64,000 nt of DNA from positions 17,884,980 through 17,948,979 of the forward strand of contig NC_079414.1 in the NCBI RefSeq assembly GCF_026213295.1. The letters are read 5' to 3'. The translations under genes and the position numbers were made by a program. Source of the DNA: Gadus chalcogrammus. Taxonomy: Eukaryota > Chordata > Actinopteri > Gadiformes > Gadidae. A model generated the notes under the pieces. That model made no database searches, had not been told where the DNA came from, and saw only the letters and a list, made by a program, of their open reading frames with translations. Each line of letters opens with the position of its first letter. The stretch's first letter is position 1. Below, piece after piece: positions 37,097-50,635 of this stretch.

Positions 37097-37240
37097 CTAT
37101 CTGAAGCACCTTCCAATATGGTGAGTGTAAACACTCACCATATTGCATTGGTGGCAGTCAGTGGGAATCAAACCTGTATCCCTGGCAGTGTTGATGGTGA
37201 TGTAATGCTCTAGCAGTGGAGCTAGACTTGACCAATGGAG
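37097..37240 (-). repeat. tRNA-derived SINE copy
   Basis: On the minus strand a box-A-like TAGCTCCACTGCTAGAGC (37224-37207) is followed about 33 bases later by a box-B-like GGTTTGATTCC (37174-37164), the spacing of a tRNA promoter. The tail, with TTTACACTCACCATATTGG and GCTTCAGATAG, resembles the ATGTATGCACTCA...GTAAGTCGCTTTGGATAA tail shared by many fish SINEs as I know them. The copy is diverged. Confidence 0.6.
37114..37145. repeat. Near-perfect palindrome (15-bp arms, 2-bp spacer)
   Basis: The left arm CAATATGGTGAGTGT and the right arm ACACTCACCATATTG are exact reverse complements separated by AA. It lies inside the tail of the SINE copy at 37097-37240. Confidence 0.95.
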
Positions 37241-38882
37241 TTCAATTGGGTGCCTCCAAAAAATTGTTGTGAAAGGAAAATTCGAGCACATCAATTACTT
37301 GCTGGATGAAACCTCTGAAGACGTATAATAAGTTGAAATTACTTTCCTTTGGGACGGCTGCTCCTATAAAATTGAGCTAATGATACGCAATAGGGAGAGG
37401 GAAATGGCAACAACCAGGCTGCCAAGCTAATTCCATCTGAGTCCTGTCACATTGGCTCATGTTGCTAGGACATAAGGCTGGGGAATCTAATGTAGCTATG
37501 GAATCAGGCTCATTGTCATCCATCACTTACAGCTAACACAATACAACTTCTTCACACACCAATACTTGGTTCAGAGAATGACTCATGTCTGACCAGTAGC
37601 ACTGCAACCGGCACCGCAAAGACTACTGATGCAGAATCGCATTTTTATCATCCGATAGTTTTTTCCTATTAATTTCTAAAGAAGTTCAACCCGTTAACAC
37701 AAATGTATTATTTTACTAAGGCAAAAAGCAAACCCACGGAATCACGTTGGCTTTCGGTTCATCGGCCCGAGTCCGACCGTTACAGCAGGGCTTCGATAGT
37801 TTCAGCAGACGCACGCTTCCATAGTATGAGACTAGGCCCACTTCCCATATCACATTATATATAACATTAGGCAACGTTTTTATGATATTGTACGGCAGGA
37901 CTGGGAATAATCTTCCAAAGAGAAATCAAACAGGCGCCATTGTGGGGGATGGATCACTCTAAAAGGAAAAACATTGCAACCCGTTCTATTCATGTCTATA
38001 AAATGACTAACCCTTTATTAGTAGGCAGAGCTTTTTGTCTCTAAGGGCCTCATTTAAACATTGCAATAGCTACTAAATATGTTGATTAGTAAAAAATCCT
38101 TCTCAAATAATTATCTTTTGAGGCTTGCCATAATCTTATTTGTAGGGAAGCAAAAGAGTAGTGGGAGCACCACCATGGAAAACATTCCTGAAAACAATAT
38201 ACAGCACACGCTCACTATAACAATGATCACAACGGGGTCAATGGCTTAAAAGTACCACAAAGTAAGGGTGGGTCATCATTATAGGAATGATCCTCCTTCC
38301 TAGAACTCCTTGGTTTGATTCTCAGTGTTCGAAATCGAGCTGAAACCGGGAGTTGACTTAGACTTTAATGAATCCCATTCATCCATATTAAAAGTAAAAG
38401 GAATTGATCACTTTTTTAAGCTGTTTTAAGGGGGTCTGGGGATTGCTAATCAAAATGCAGGCTCACTAGGGAATGGCATCAGTGTAAACATTAAGTTCTA
38501 GGAGACAAACAAATAAGGTTAAGTTGCCTGGGTGTTCAGTAAGCGGCGATGAGTGAAGTTAACGCTTTAGACTTCTAGGTAACCCAATACGAAATATAAT
38601 ATACAATCCCAATCCAATGTCATTAAACCATTTATATACTTGTTAAATGTGCTGGCGTTAGGGTTAATGGGTTGGAAGTCAAGGCTGTGTCATGAAATAT
38701 GACGCATAGAATGCGATGCCACCTAGCTTTGATCACAAGCACTGTGATTCAAAAATAGTAAGAATTATTGTACAAACAATTAATCATTGAAAGGCAGTTT
38801 GTGTGAGGCCAAGACTTGGCTCAGCTACCTCATCATTAACCACCTCAAAAGATAAATACAAGCGCTCTGCGCCTCTATTGAC

Positions 38883-39240
38883 TAAGGATGTCAACAGTTA
38901 ACAGTTAATCAGCTAACATTTCTGACCGTTTACACATCTCGGTCTATCGGTTTAATTTGCATATACACGGCGGCCAAAAATGTAAGCACCCTAAACAAAG
39001 CTCTGTGTGGGATCATTTCCTCCACAAAGGAAACAAAGTCCAATGTAAATGCGTGTGTTACTCTGCAGTTTAGTAGTAGTACTAGCAAATATGCTGTACC
39101 ACATTAAGAACAAGCACCCGGGTGCCATGTCCGAGGATGGCTCGCAGCCAAAGATCATGTCGCTGCTAGCCGGGGGGAGAAAGAGTAATGTAAAACTGAC
39201 ATCCGTACTTTTGACAATATCCATTCCTATACAGTATAGT
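38883..39240 (+). pseudogene. Relic of a hAT-type transposase BED zinc finger
   Basis: Reading on the plus strand, SSVWDHFLHKGNKVQCKC begins near 38999, then after a frame change NMLYHIKNKHPGAMSEDG occurs near 39087-39138. The W...HF...C...C...H-x4-H arrangement is that of a BED zinc finger, as in hAT transposases and ZBED proteins. The change of frame between the cysteine and histidine parts shows it is broken. The segment starts near a hAT-terminus-like AAGGATGTCAACAGTTAA. The rest of the transposase is absent within the following kilobase, so this is a decayed, truncated copy. Confidence 0.65.
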
Positions 39241-40163
39241 TAGGGTTGGATTCAGGAGATTTCGATCTGTTTAAGCAGTTTATCAAACACGAGTCAACAA
39301 TGTTACACCAGTGTCCAGAGAAAAGCAGTACCTCAACAGTTGGCCCAACTTTCATGACTAAAAGGCAGGCAAGGACCTACTGACCTATTGTTAGAGAAGA
39401 CAATAGAAGCCAGCAGAGAGCCCCTAGTACAGGCTACAGCCAGAAAGGGGACAGAGTAAAAGGTGGCTTTTGAACCAACGTTGTCATTGAAAGTTCACAC
39501 CACTATGTTCCACCCGAGTACAACTCTCCTCTGGGGCGTCGTGCTATGCAAAGCCGCCATTGCTGGCGGTCGTACTGCCTACCCCTCAAAGGTGACCCAA
39601 AAACCTACACCTGTGCATGCACATCGAAGGATATAGGAGTCTTTAGTATATAGTCTTTCAAATATTTATATCCATCAAGTCAAATAGCAGAGGCTTTTAT
39701 CAAAATACTACGCATGTAAAGTAGGAAAAGGACAACAAGACTGCCAAACATCAATTGCATAGTGCAAGTGTCTCGTCTAGAGATAAGCCACAAAGCAAGA
39801 GCTTCTCAGAATTCTTAATGTTGAACCAAGTGCTGCACCCCGTCGTCATAACAACCTGAACCTGCACTGAGGCTTTTATGACGTTGAATGCATGCAGGAA
39901 GAAAAGCGAAAAGACGAAAAAAAAAGGAACGACCTGGGTATTATGAGAACATGGGCACTAATAATAATGCACTTGGTTTTGTGGCAAAGGAAAAGAAACG
40001 CATAGCCAATGAATCACCCTGCACGATGCCCTGGCAAGCCCAATTCAAAAACGTGTGCACAGCATTGCTATGACTGAAAGCCTGTGAATGAGAAATAGTG
40101 AAGTTCATTATGCAGTAGGTTGGGTGCAACTCGGACTAACAAGGTTGAGTGGGGTGTTGACAT

Positions 40164-40182
40164 GGGGGGGGGGGGGGGGGGG
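40164..40182. repeat. Poly-G run (19)
   Basis: Uninterrupted G on the plus strand in the large intron. Confidence 0.85.
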
Positions 40183-43100
40183 AAGCAAGCCAAAAAAACA
40201 GACAGCTCTTCGAACAAGTGAGTTTATGTTGCCCTCTAGAGGCAAGACATAAGTTCACTTTTTCTTTCTGTGTGGACTCTTTCACAGTAGAGATTTGATA
40301 TTTGGAAAATGCAAAGCCAGGTGAAACATGGCGACATGAAAGGTATGGAATACACGTGAAAACTTTCTTACCTTTGTAAGCAGCACAACACCGGAGCAGC
40401 ACATGGAGGAAGGGGAGGAAAGAAAATTCTCTTAGCAACAGGGACTTATGAAAGGGAACTTGCATCTGTTTATCCAATTAAAATGTGAAAAAGGAAAACA
40501 CCATTCATGCTTTGTGCAGACTTTTGTTAATGGTGTTCTCCCCCACAGTGAAGTCTATGCCACAAATTGAAGTATGAGGAAGCAAATTAGCGCGGTATTT
40601 GCACAAAAACAAGAGGAGCGCTTCATTTTCCATACTGAATTCATTTGAATGCAAGGGATGATGAACAAATGTGACACCAGTGCAGCACTGAGTCTCTCCA
40701 TCACACTAGGATACTCTGTTAGCAAACGGAGCACTTGACAGAATGTTTTGTGGTGGTGTAGCGTCCAATTGCTTCGCTGTGCAAAAATGGTCCACGAGAT
40801 ACAATCATCTCAAGATGATTTAAAGATGATACAATCATCTTTAAAAAAACATAACGAAACAAACATTCAGTTCATTGCTTTCTCAGACGGTTACACGGAA
40901 TCGCCTCAAGACACAATAATACACTTAATGGTTTTATGATAACTTGGAATGGGTGTGTTGTGCTTGATATGAAAGTATTTTTTCTGAGTGACACGGACCG
41001 AGCTCCTAAAGTGGATGATACAATTGGCATTCATCATGATACAATTTCAGACCGAATGCTTTCCAAAATCATGAAACTGAAACAAATTGACTTCATAAAA
41101 TCTATTACAAATATGTTACTGCAAAAAATATACTATCAAAATTGTTGTGGTCGGTGCTAACCCAGGGGTGTTATGATAGATAGCATGCAAGGCCTTCGTT
41201 ATCCAGATTAGAGGAATCACTCTTCTTCTCACTATGCTCTGCTAATTCTTCTGTGATAACTGTCATCAGCTGCACACTAATGCAACAAGTTGATCAAAAG
41301 GGAAGCCTAGAGGATTTATACACAGGCTGCCATGCATTGTTCAGTGTGACAGTGTGGTTAAAAAAAAATCAATGGCTATCCAATAACCAATTTAACAACA
41401 CTTAAAATTGTGTTTAAAATCATCTTCAGCTAACTGGATGCATAAGCAATCATGATTATGAACCTTGGGTCTTTATATTAATTCCTCACAAGCTCCTCAC
41501 ATAATAAAGTCACTTTAGATTTAAAATGCTTCGTTCAAGGTCAGGAACATGTATATTACTTTTGGAATAACCTCAATCCATCAATATGAATTTCATAACA
41601 ACCGGAAAAGTCCACAGAGGAAATATCGAGTCTCTCTTGCATTGGCAATCGTTTAGAGAGAGTCATTGTCACACATTATTTGACTGATTAATCTATTCCC
41701 TGCAGTCTTCTGAAAAGACTTGATGACGTCAGACGGGGGATGGAGGGAAGGGGGCAGTTGAAATGAAGGAAGATGGAAAAAAGATTTAAAAAAAGATAAA
41801 GTGTATATAGCAGACAGAGCAGAATGTGAGGCCTTATAAACACTGAATCAATACTATGCTGCCAGTCTACTACACATTGTTATATTATTGAGCGGACAGA
41901 AGTGGAAAGGGCTCTATATATAACTTTGATTGAAAGGGTCCAATCATTCTGATGACATGAAATTAGAGGACATCACCTTGCGCTTGCGTTATCGGAAAGA
42001 GCAGGAACCATTTGAGTATAAAAGCTGTCACGATACTGAAAGAATAGCGCGGAAGGAAAGTAAAACATTTGATAATGTCACAAGCCGTCAAAATTCCTAC
42101 AATGATATGGTGGGCGTTGAGTACCGATATGGATGTTGAAAGCACATAACCACATCATTTGGGTTATTCAGGATAGAAAGTCTAAGCTTTTTGAGGCATG
42201 TGAGCAGCAGGCAAGGAACAACCTAGCTCCTCTGCGGTTCAGACGGCTTCAGAAGTCTCAGACAGAGAAAAACGAGAATATAGAAAACCAGGCCCTTGAT
42301 GGATTTTAGTTTGATTTTTGAAAACTAAAGATTCATACGTCAACATTCAAATACTACAAGATGTTGTCCCCACAACAGATTTTTTTCTATACAGATTTGT
42401 TGATCTAGAGGGGGCATATCTTGGGCAAGCACATCCGACAAAATCTGATGTGGCAGGCATTCATAAATTTTACCTTGAGAATGGCTTTACCATCGGATGT
42501 GTCCTTTGGGCAGCCAATCTTCTATTCAGAGACTGTCAATTTTAAAAAGGGGGCCTGGTGGCACTGAAAGCCCACGCAGTGGGTCCCAGAAGGAGCTGGA
42601 GAACTGTCGAGACACTATAAATAGTGATTCAGGTCAACATTGCCTCATCATGGTTCGAACTTATACACACACAAAAGGCAATTTCTTTGTTCCCTGGCTA
42701 GACGCCCTGGTCTTTGTCTCAGTTCAGGCACCACGCTTGTTATTGCACATAGACACGGTAACCATAATTGGACAGGAAGCTGATTGAGCTGTGCTGTCCG
42801 GGCAGGCTGTGCTCACTTTGGTGAACATGTTAAGGTTAGAGTGACTGTAAAGCCCAGGTCATTTATAAGGTGGACATAGTTTATAAATAGGGGATGGTTC
42901 AAGCCCAGACATACTCCAACTCCACATGAAACACAACGCGAATTCAGGGTGATGCTGTGAATCATGTTACCGTCATCTGTGACACCATGTCGTCTACGAA
43001 CGAGCAGCCAAAATGGAGGCCAAAACTCAGTAGATATGTCCCTTACTACTTTGATATCGATTTCTTTGTACTGAAGTAAATCATTTACTGGAAAATAATG

Positions 43101-43892
43101 AATAGCTGTTTAGCCTATGGCTAGAGCTACATTGAACCAATTCTGGAATGATAACCTACCTGCTAATTTTAAATGATTAATGACTGAATACAAGATGGGA
43201 TTTATGTCATTTTGTGAAGGTAAAATCCATACCAGAATTGATAACGTAAAAATAACAGCTGTAGGATACATCAATTAGCATTTCTGTTTGCCTGAAAAGG
43301 CTGCCTTCATGACTCACTGGTAGGAGGGAGATTAAAAAGTCAATTTGACTAGCCCAGTACTCAGTAATACAAACAATTAACATCTCAATTATTGTATGAA
43401 AGGACTGCCTCCATGTTGGAATAGGGCAAAGTCCAAATGCACATTTCAATTCACAGCGAGACTGAGGCAAGTAGGTTTATCCAAATCGACACAAAGCTGC
43501 AGCACTCACAATCCATCAGCTAGTGACTATAATTCATGAAAATGCATGCCAAAAATATACCAAATAATGTTTTCAATCTTTGAAAGACACATTCTTTGCA
43601 AATTAACACAGAACCATCTCCTTACAGCCTCAAATAGCACACATATGCTGTCTTTACATTAAACTGCACTGTCCAATAAACTGGATCTCTGAAACCGTCC
43701 ACAAACTTTTACCATGGGTGAATTACGTGGGAGCCACTCCTAGGGTTATAAGGCTGCCATATTATAAACCTCTGAACAAAATACAGCAAAAATGGAAATC
43801 AACTCCGGTTCAGGGTCGTTGCTCGTGCTCTCAGAGGGGGATCTGCTGGGTCACTTGAGATACAACACTAGAGGTGGCACAGAAAGATGGGT

Positions 43893-43916
43893 GGGGGGGG
43901 GGGGGGGGGGGGGGGG
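43893..43916. repeat. Poly-G run (24)
   Basis: Uninterrupted G on the plus strand in the large intron. Confidence 0.85.
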
Positions 43917-46900
43917 AGATATATAAATACATAAAAAGAAGAAAAATATGACTTTAAAAAACTACTTGAGTGAGAGGCTCATCAAGGGAGGTAAGATGGT
44001 GACAGTGTGTGCATCACCGTTATGTCCTCATTAACTAGAGCGTGACTGGGAAGAAGAACAGAGCCCAAACCGAACAAGCATCAGAGTTGCAGCATTGAGT
44101 GTTAAGCAATGGGCATGGGACGAGTCACACTGATGGCCTTCTTCATTTCCATACTGACGGTCAGGAGATGAGACACATTCCCTACGGCAGTGTTTCCCCG
44201 TGCCCCTCGGCAGTGTGGGAAAATGTCAGTGGTAGCCCCCCCCCCCAGCAGGTGGGACAGCCATGAACCCTATACGCATGCTTTATGTGCACTGCAGCAA
44301 ATGCATCGCACTATAACAGTTTATCTGGGCACCGGGCGGAGTATTTAAAAACAGCCTCTCAAATTCACTAAACCACGTGCTCGGAAGAGATGCTCCCTGC
44401 TCTCCCACGTCCGTGTATGACAGGGCATCGCGTTTCTACAAAAGGTTGAGAAGGAGCGTAAGCCACTGTGCCAACAGATAGAGAAATCAAATATGGTGAA
44501 AATTAGCCTTTATAAACAGGCTTTAATACACGTGGTTTACATTCCTTGAATCATAAACGTATTCAAAAATATAAAACACAAAATTATCGGGACCGGCATA
44601 TTTATGTACGTACGCCTCCATAATACGATAAATGCCCTCTTGCTTTGGCTGTTGCCTTTCTCTTGCTTCATTTCAATGCCAGCCAAGAGCACAGCGTGGC
44701 TGATCTGGGCACTGGCTGTATTGCTTGCTGTCTCGCTTGCTGAGCGGAGCTATATGCCTTACCCTGGAATGGTTGTGCAGCTCAGAATAGCCTGTGCCAG
44801 ATGCCATGCTGTCCTCTATGTTATTTGGAGCCTGAGGGCAATAGTATCTCATCTTGCTCAGCGTGGTGGATCTTGCGGAAGGACAGACCACTTGAAGTGT
44901 TGTGTTGATGCATCAGCTGTGCCTCATTTACCCACTCTTGGTTGTGCGGCGTGGTAGAGGTCCATGTGCACGGGACAGATATGGTCCATCTCATCCCTAG
45001 GAGTGGCCTGAGATCACTTGGAGGAAGGAATTGGAGTCAATGGTATTTGTTGAACCGGATGCAAGGGGCATCAGTGGTCAAGTGGTGTCGAATCACCAAG
45101 CAGTCCCAATATATAGAGGGGAAAAGGTTAAATAAAATAATTTGTTCGGGAATGTTAATAGTCCTGTAGTCCCTACCCTCAGTGTGTTGGGGGATGCTAT
45201 GTACACGACAAACCAAAACTTTTGAGAGACACCAATTTTCTTTTCATTTTCACCACACACACTCCATCAACTCAATACAATACTATATAAACATATCCAG
45301 AAATGAACAAATGAGAATAATATGACAATTGTCATTTGGTTTCTTCTTTGACAATACAAAGATCCATCATATAATCTATGGATGCATACATACAGATTGG
45401 AAAGCAACCACCCAAAGACAGAATAAATGGTGCCTAACCAAAGAGCCCTTTCCTGCACCATGGCTATGTGGCAGAATTTGCCTTTCAAACAAATATAAAG
45501 AAAAATCAGTCAAAACAAGTTTAATGTGCCACCCGTGTTTCAAAGTGGCTCTCCCCAACAAGAGGCTGCACGGCCCATGAGGAAACCCAGGCTTGATTCT
45601 GGAAATATACTATGCTCTCAAACTCTCCCCTGAAGGGCTTCTTAATAAAGAAACCCATCGCATGAAAGGACATTTCTGTTTAAAACTTCACAGTGGCTAT
45701 ATCTTACGACACATTGCATCAGTAGGAACAAAATAACTTCAAAAGATAATCACTTGACAGCTCTCCAAGATGTCTCCCCGCCTATTGCACAATACTGTTA
45801 AATCTGTCAGCCCAAACGATCAGATATCATGTTTTAGCCCCTCGAACTGATGAGGCAACGGGAGCGAGCGCCCTAAAAGCGGGTGGAGCGGCATGATGCA
45901 CAGTCAGGGAAACCTCCATCCATTTACCACATTTCATCTGCTCAGCTCCAAATTAGTGGAGAATGATGTGCCCTCGGCCCAGACTCCTCTTATCTGAGCT
46001 GCAGGCAGTTTAACATTGGGGCTGGAGAACCAGTGCAGAAGCAGGGAGTATTTTTTGGGATATATATATAGAAAGGGGTTTCGGGAAATAAGTCAATGTA
46101 CAGACGGAGCACTCTTGGGAAAGGGGACAGTAAACGGTGAAGTTATGTAAACACTCGCTGTAAGGTTAATGTAATATAATCTTTGAATTCACTCCTGCTT
46201 TGACCCCTTTCCAGGCTGGCTAAGCTTTCCCCTTTCATTTTTGTGATGTACTGAAAGTGCAATTCAAAGCTATATTTACCTTTTAGAAATATACAAACGC
46301 AGCAGACATTTTAGAATAATTACGAAATCACAACATTTTACCTAGCTATAAGCCATGATCAGATTTTCACCATAAAAAATGACGACTGTTAAGGTCACTA
46401 ACAGCCAACAACGTTTCAGAATTTGTGAAAAATGTTATGGTTTTTAGAGAATACTGTTAAGTATGAGAGCAGGTTATACTTTCCGCTAATGCTTTATCGG
46501 CATCTAGTGTGCCATCGCTGTCCCTAGTGGTGATACAAAGAGCTTAGGTGCACACGAGGGTCAAACACTAAGATCTTAGTGCAGAACATAGAAAGGGAAA
46601 GTTTCAAGGTGTCCCGATAATCTTCTCCATTAGCACATAGAATACCCTTACATGAGATTCAAAGTCATCAACCGCTGCACTGTGCACATTACAAGACTTA
46701 TCGGGCATCTTCATGTTGACATGAACACAAGGAGGAATACCGGACGGATCTGCTGGTCTCCAAACTCAAGCAAACGCATGTGAGAAGTGATGCTTCAAAA
46801 AATGTAGGTCCTAGCGTTCCAAGTTGTTTTTTTAAGTGAAAAAACAAGGAAGAGAAAGAATAGAATATGGGGGCGAAATTGGTTTGGGAGAACAGCCCAG

Positions 46901-47114
46901 CGAGGATAGTGTGTTCGACATAGTAGTTCACACTACATGATCACCGCTCAAGGGAGCACGCTGTGATATGACTGAGCTGGGGCTTTTGTCTGCATTTTCA
47001 CAAAACTTGTGGGCGACTGGAAAATCAGGCTAAAAACGTCTGGTGTGAACTTGCCATTAGTGTCTCAGGGGAGTCATGCAGACAGCTATGATTGTACAGA
47101 GTCAATTATATGCA

Positions 47115-47241
47115 TGGTTCATGAAGCTCAACTGGTATCAACACTGCCGGTTAAAGGGTTCAATTCTCACTGGCGCCCACCCATGCTAAGAATGTATACA
47201 CTCTGAGTTTTGTCCAAAAAAGGGGCCTATCAAATAGCATG
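47115..47241 (+). repeat. tRNA-derived SINE copy
   Basis: A box-A-like AGCTCAACTGG (47125-47135) and a box-B-like GGTTCAATTCT (47157-47167) lie at tRNA spacing. The tail AATGTATACACTCTGAG, followed by a degraded TGGATAAAAGCGTCTGCTAAATG-like stretch, matches the tail type of common fish SINEs. The piece ATCAACACTGCC before box B is shared with the minus-strand copy at 37097-37240, so the two probably belong to one family. Confidence 0.6.
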
Positions 47242-49173
47242 TTCAAATGTCATCTACGCAGTACAGTAATTTTTTTTAATGCAAGGATGTTGAGTTTATC
47301 CCATTATTCATTCATATGGTTGCAAGTAGATACTCAGGTGAGGTTGAAAATATTATTGGAGCCCACACTTATGCACATCATGCTCCAAAGATAACCGGGT
47401 AAAGCAAATGCAAGAAGAGATACTGATCCAGAAAGAAAATAGAAGTGCGAGTTGGAAATATATTTTATCTCATTATTGGTCGGTATATAGAAGAAACTAG
47501 ACATTCATCTGCAACGTAAATTTAATTACAGCTTGTATATATGTGAGCATTCCGGCTTTCTGTATCCATCAGAGACAGACTCATGCATTTAATTAGACCC
47601 GCTAGATCGTAGATTATCATAAGAAATAACAAAAGAATGAGAACATTTCAAACATAGTGTGGCCTCTTAAAGGTCTGCTTGCGCAATGCAAGCAACCAAA
47701 GGATTTGAAAACAAATGTATTCTTACCAACTCCTACAGATGTACTGCAGTATATGCTTTACTCCTGCAGAACACATGTGTAGCTGATCTGGTTGCATGCT
47801 TTGATTATTCACCCTCACTCATGCAAGCCGCTGCTCAATAAATACATGTGAATGCAAATATAATCACAGGTTTGGTATCAGTGTCAAAGCTGAGCCAACT
47901 GCTCAAGCAAACATATGGTTCACGCAGATTGTTGTTGATGTGGACATTGCTTCAATGGGTAGGTCCAGATCACCTTACACAAGTGGAATCGCAACGTGGG
48001 CTTCAGGGTGAGAGAAAAGTAGAACCCCAATTCAAGTGCATGGCTGTTTATGTCCTACAAGTGGATGCCATCCACTACAGCTTGATATCCATTCTGGCCT
48101 TTTCCCTAGGGCAACACTGCATATGTACCATGTACACGGTATCAATACTTTAATTTTAGGACAAACAAAACTTTTTAAATCTTTATTTTGGCCCAGAAGC
48201 AGGTTTTAAAGTGGTCAGCAGACTCAGCACTATAGCCTGCATGTAAATCAAGACTAAATTGGACCACTGACACCCTGTAAAATCCAGGATGGGCAGTTCA
48301 ATAGACTCAACTGGAGCGGCAATGAAGAGACAGAAATGATCACCAGAGGAAGCCACCACCTCATAAAGAGCCCATACAGAGCTTTTAATTTATCCTCCAC
48401 AAAAGCAGCCTTTTAAAAACCAAAATGTTTCAATCCCTTAGATCAGTTTGGTGTACTCTGGCTAACTAGACCTTTTACAACTATTTAGTGCATGATTGTC
48501 AAGTGGTGTACTATCAGATGAAAATAAAAGTATTTCTGTAGAACTGGCTTAGAAAATGCTTACAAAGTTACAGTTACCAAAGTTACCAGGGCAGGGCCAA
48601 TGTTTGCTACGTGTATAATGTGTAGAAGAACTTCAAATGTTTTATTTAAATAAATGTCAGCTAAGTCACAGCGAACTATTTCATTTTGTAGTTAGTCGGT
48701 AACAATGGCGATTGAGCCTATGGCCCACTGATTAAAACCCTTGCATTTGCAGTATTATGAAGGTTATGAACTGGGTGTTCGAGGTTTTTCTCCCATTCAC
48801 TCAAATCACAAACAGCACAGCTTAGGGTCACGTTTGCCAAAGTGAATTAAGCAGAAGATCTTTGACTTTGCTCTCAGCAAACATAATACATCTCCCTAAA
48901 ATAGGTCAGCTATCAAAGTATCTCTTTTCCTTACAATAAAAAATGCTTTAATTGGCTCAGACGTTGTGCTGGCCATAACTAGAATACTCAAAGAAGCTGA
49001 ATGGCTGACTCTGCAGTTTATACAACAAATTCATAAAAATACTAATGAAACCAAAATTAGCATTCTACTCCTTTACTCTCACAGCTTTGGAGCCAGGGAT
49101 AAGAATAACTTGGATCAGGGATAGCCAAGAGGAATAAAGACGGCATGCACATCAACGACATTTTAGATATTAA

Positions 49174-49236
49174 GAATAATTGTCTTAACATATTGAGCCA
49201 ATATGGAGGAAATTACTAATTTTAAGACAATTATTC
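49174..49236. repeat. Inverted repeat with 15-bp perfect arms
   Basis: The left arm GAATAATTGTCTTAA (49174-49188) and the right arm TTAAGACAATTATTC (49222-49236) are exact reverse complements with a 33-base loop. It could be a small MITE remnant or chance in AT-rich DNA. Confidence 0.9.
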
Positions 49237-50635
49237 ACATTGTGTTGGGGTTCACAGAAATGTTTTAAATTATGGAACATTCTAAAAAAATATATAACGT
49301 TAATTCATATGTAATATACAGAGCTGAAAGTTAACCAAATATAAACATGAATCATTTAAAATTAGACATTGACTTGATCGCCATAGGTTAATCTCAATGA
49401 ATGACGTATCTTCCGTCAATCTATTCTTTAATTAAACTTTTTTTTAAACGGTCTATCTTCTTTGTACTTATATGGTATTAACTCTGTCATGACCTCTGTG
49501 ACATCGCGGCTATGCGGTAGTAGGTCATAGTTTGACTGTGCCGGCCAAACCCTTAAAAAGTATGCCTTCTATACACAGCTGCAAGGCACAAATGAAACAC
49601 TCAACCATATCAACTAGCTTGAGAACCAACATATTTGACTACACAATCCAGGTAGGTACGCTTGGCAATGACCATGACATGTACAGTTTTGAACATGAAC
49701 TTACTCATGTTTTAATTTTTGTATGGTGTAAACAAAAAAAATAAATGCATCTCATTTCAGATGAGAACGACATTGTTTTTTTAACTTCTAAAACTAGCTT
49801 CAGCAGAAATTCAACTTATATGAATGCAGAATATCAGTAGAATGCATTTTGAACACAAAAGCACATGAATGCATCTATTAGCCTAAAGGAATCGTCCAAA
49901 CCCTAAAAATAGGTTCATTACTTGCAGTCTTTTTAAGGACACGGGGTACGGTGGTCGGGTTCACTGCGGGTGGAGGGGACAGAGAAACAAGTGCGTCTAC
50001 GCACGTAGACCAAACCTTTCATATATTTGTAGGGATGTCAGGATGAATGGGGTCAGGATGAAAAAGGTTTACGCCTTTAAAGTGTCTCAAATTGATTTAT
50101 GAATATGCATGTATGATTATTTATCATATATAAGCATCATATAAAATAAAGAAATGTAATTAAATAATAATTAATTAAATATAAATGTTTTACAATTTCA
50201 TTAGTTGATCAATGCAAGAGTATCTCAGGGCTGAACTTTATATATAAAAAAAAATAAAATAAAAAAAATGCTGAGGCATGGCAGTGTCCATTGGTCAAGG
50301 CTTAGGAGGAATCGACCTCCACTTCCCAAACACAAGCGGTAGAGGAAAATAAGTCAAAATAGGACAAATACAGTGGATGAAACATGTTGGGCGAGTGTTT
50401 TTATGTAGGATTTTCAACCCCCTATACTCCATTTTAACCAATGCAACATTTCCGGTCCTTCTGAACCATCAACTAAACACCAGGGTCAAACAGCGATCCA
50501 TCATCATGGATCGAATGTGCACATCCATGTCCAGGCTCCCAAAACCAGCATGGGTCTGTGAAGTTGAAATGACTCCTGACATTAAAGCGTTCCATAAGGA
50601 AGTTGAAAGTGTGGCCCCGTAGACCACAAACTCAC

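Larger units (their letters stand above)
27061..50635 (-). other. Large intron between the gamma and beta first exons
   Basis: About 23.6 kb of AT-rich DNA that is intronic for alpha and gamma transcripts. It contains two tRNA-derived SINE candidates (37097-37240 and 47115-47241), a BED-finger transposon relic (38883-39240), inverted repeats (37114-37145 and 49174-49236), a GT-then-G tract (28614-28650) and G runs (40164-40182 and 43893-43916). Much of the remainder is low in simple repeats and could hold conserved regulatory elements, but that cannot be judged from one sequence. No exon with homology is seen. Confidence 0.55.

Noticed and set aside
44604..44957. Plus-strand 117-codon open frame with hydrophobic stretches
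   Set aside because: No motif or family recognised, and no splice or promoter context. It may be chance.
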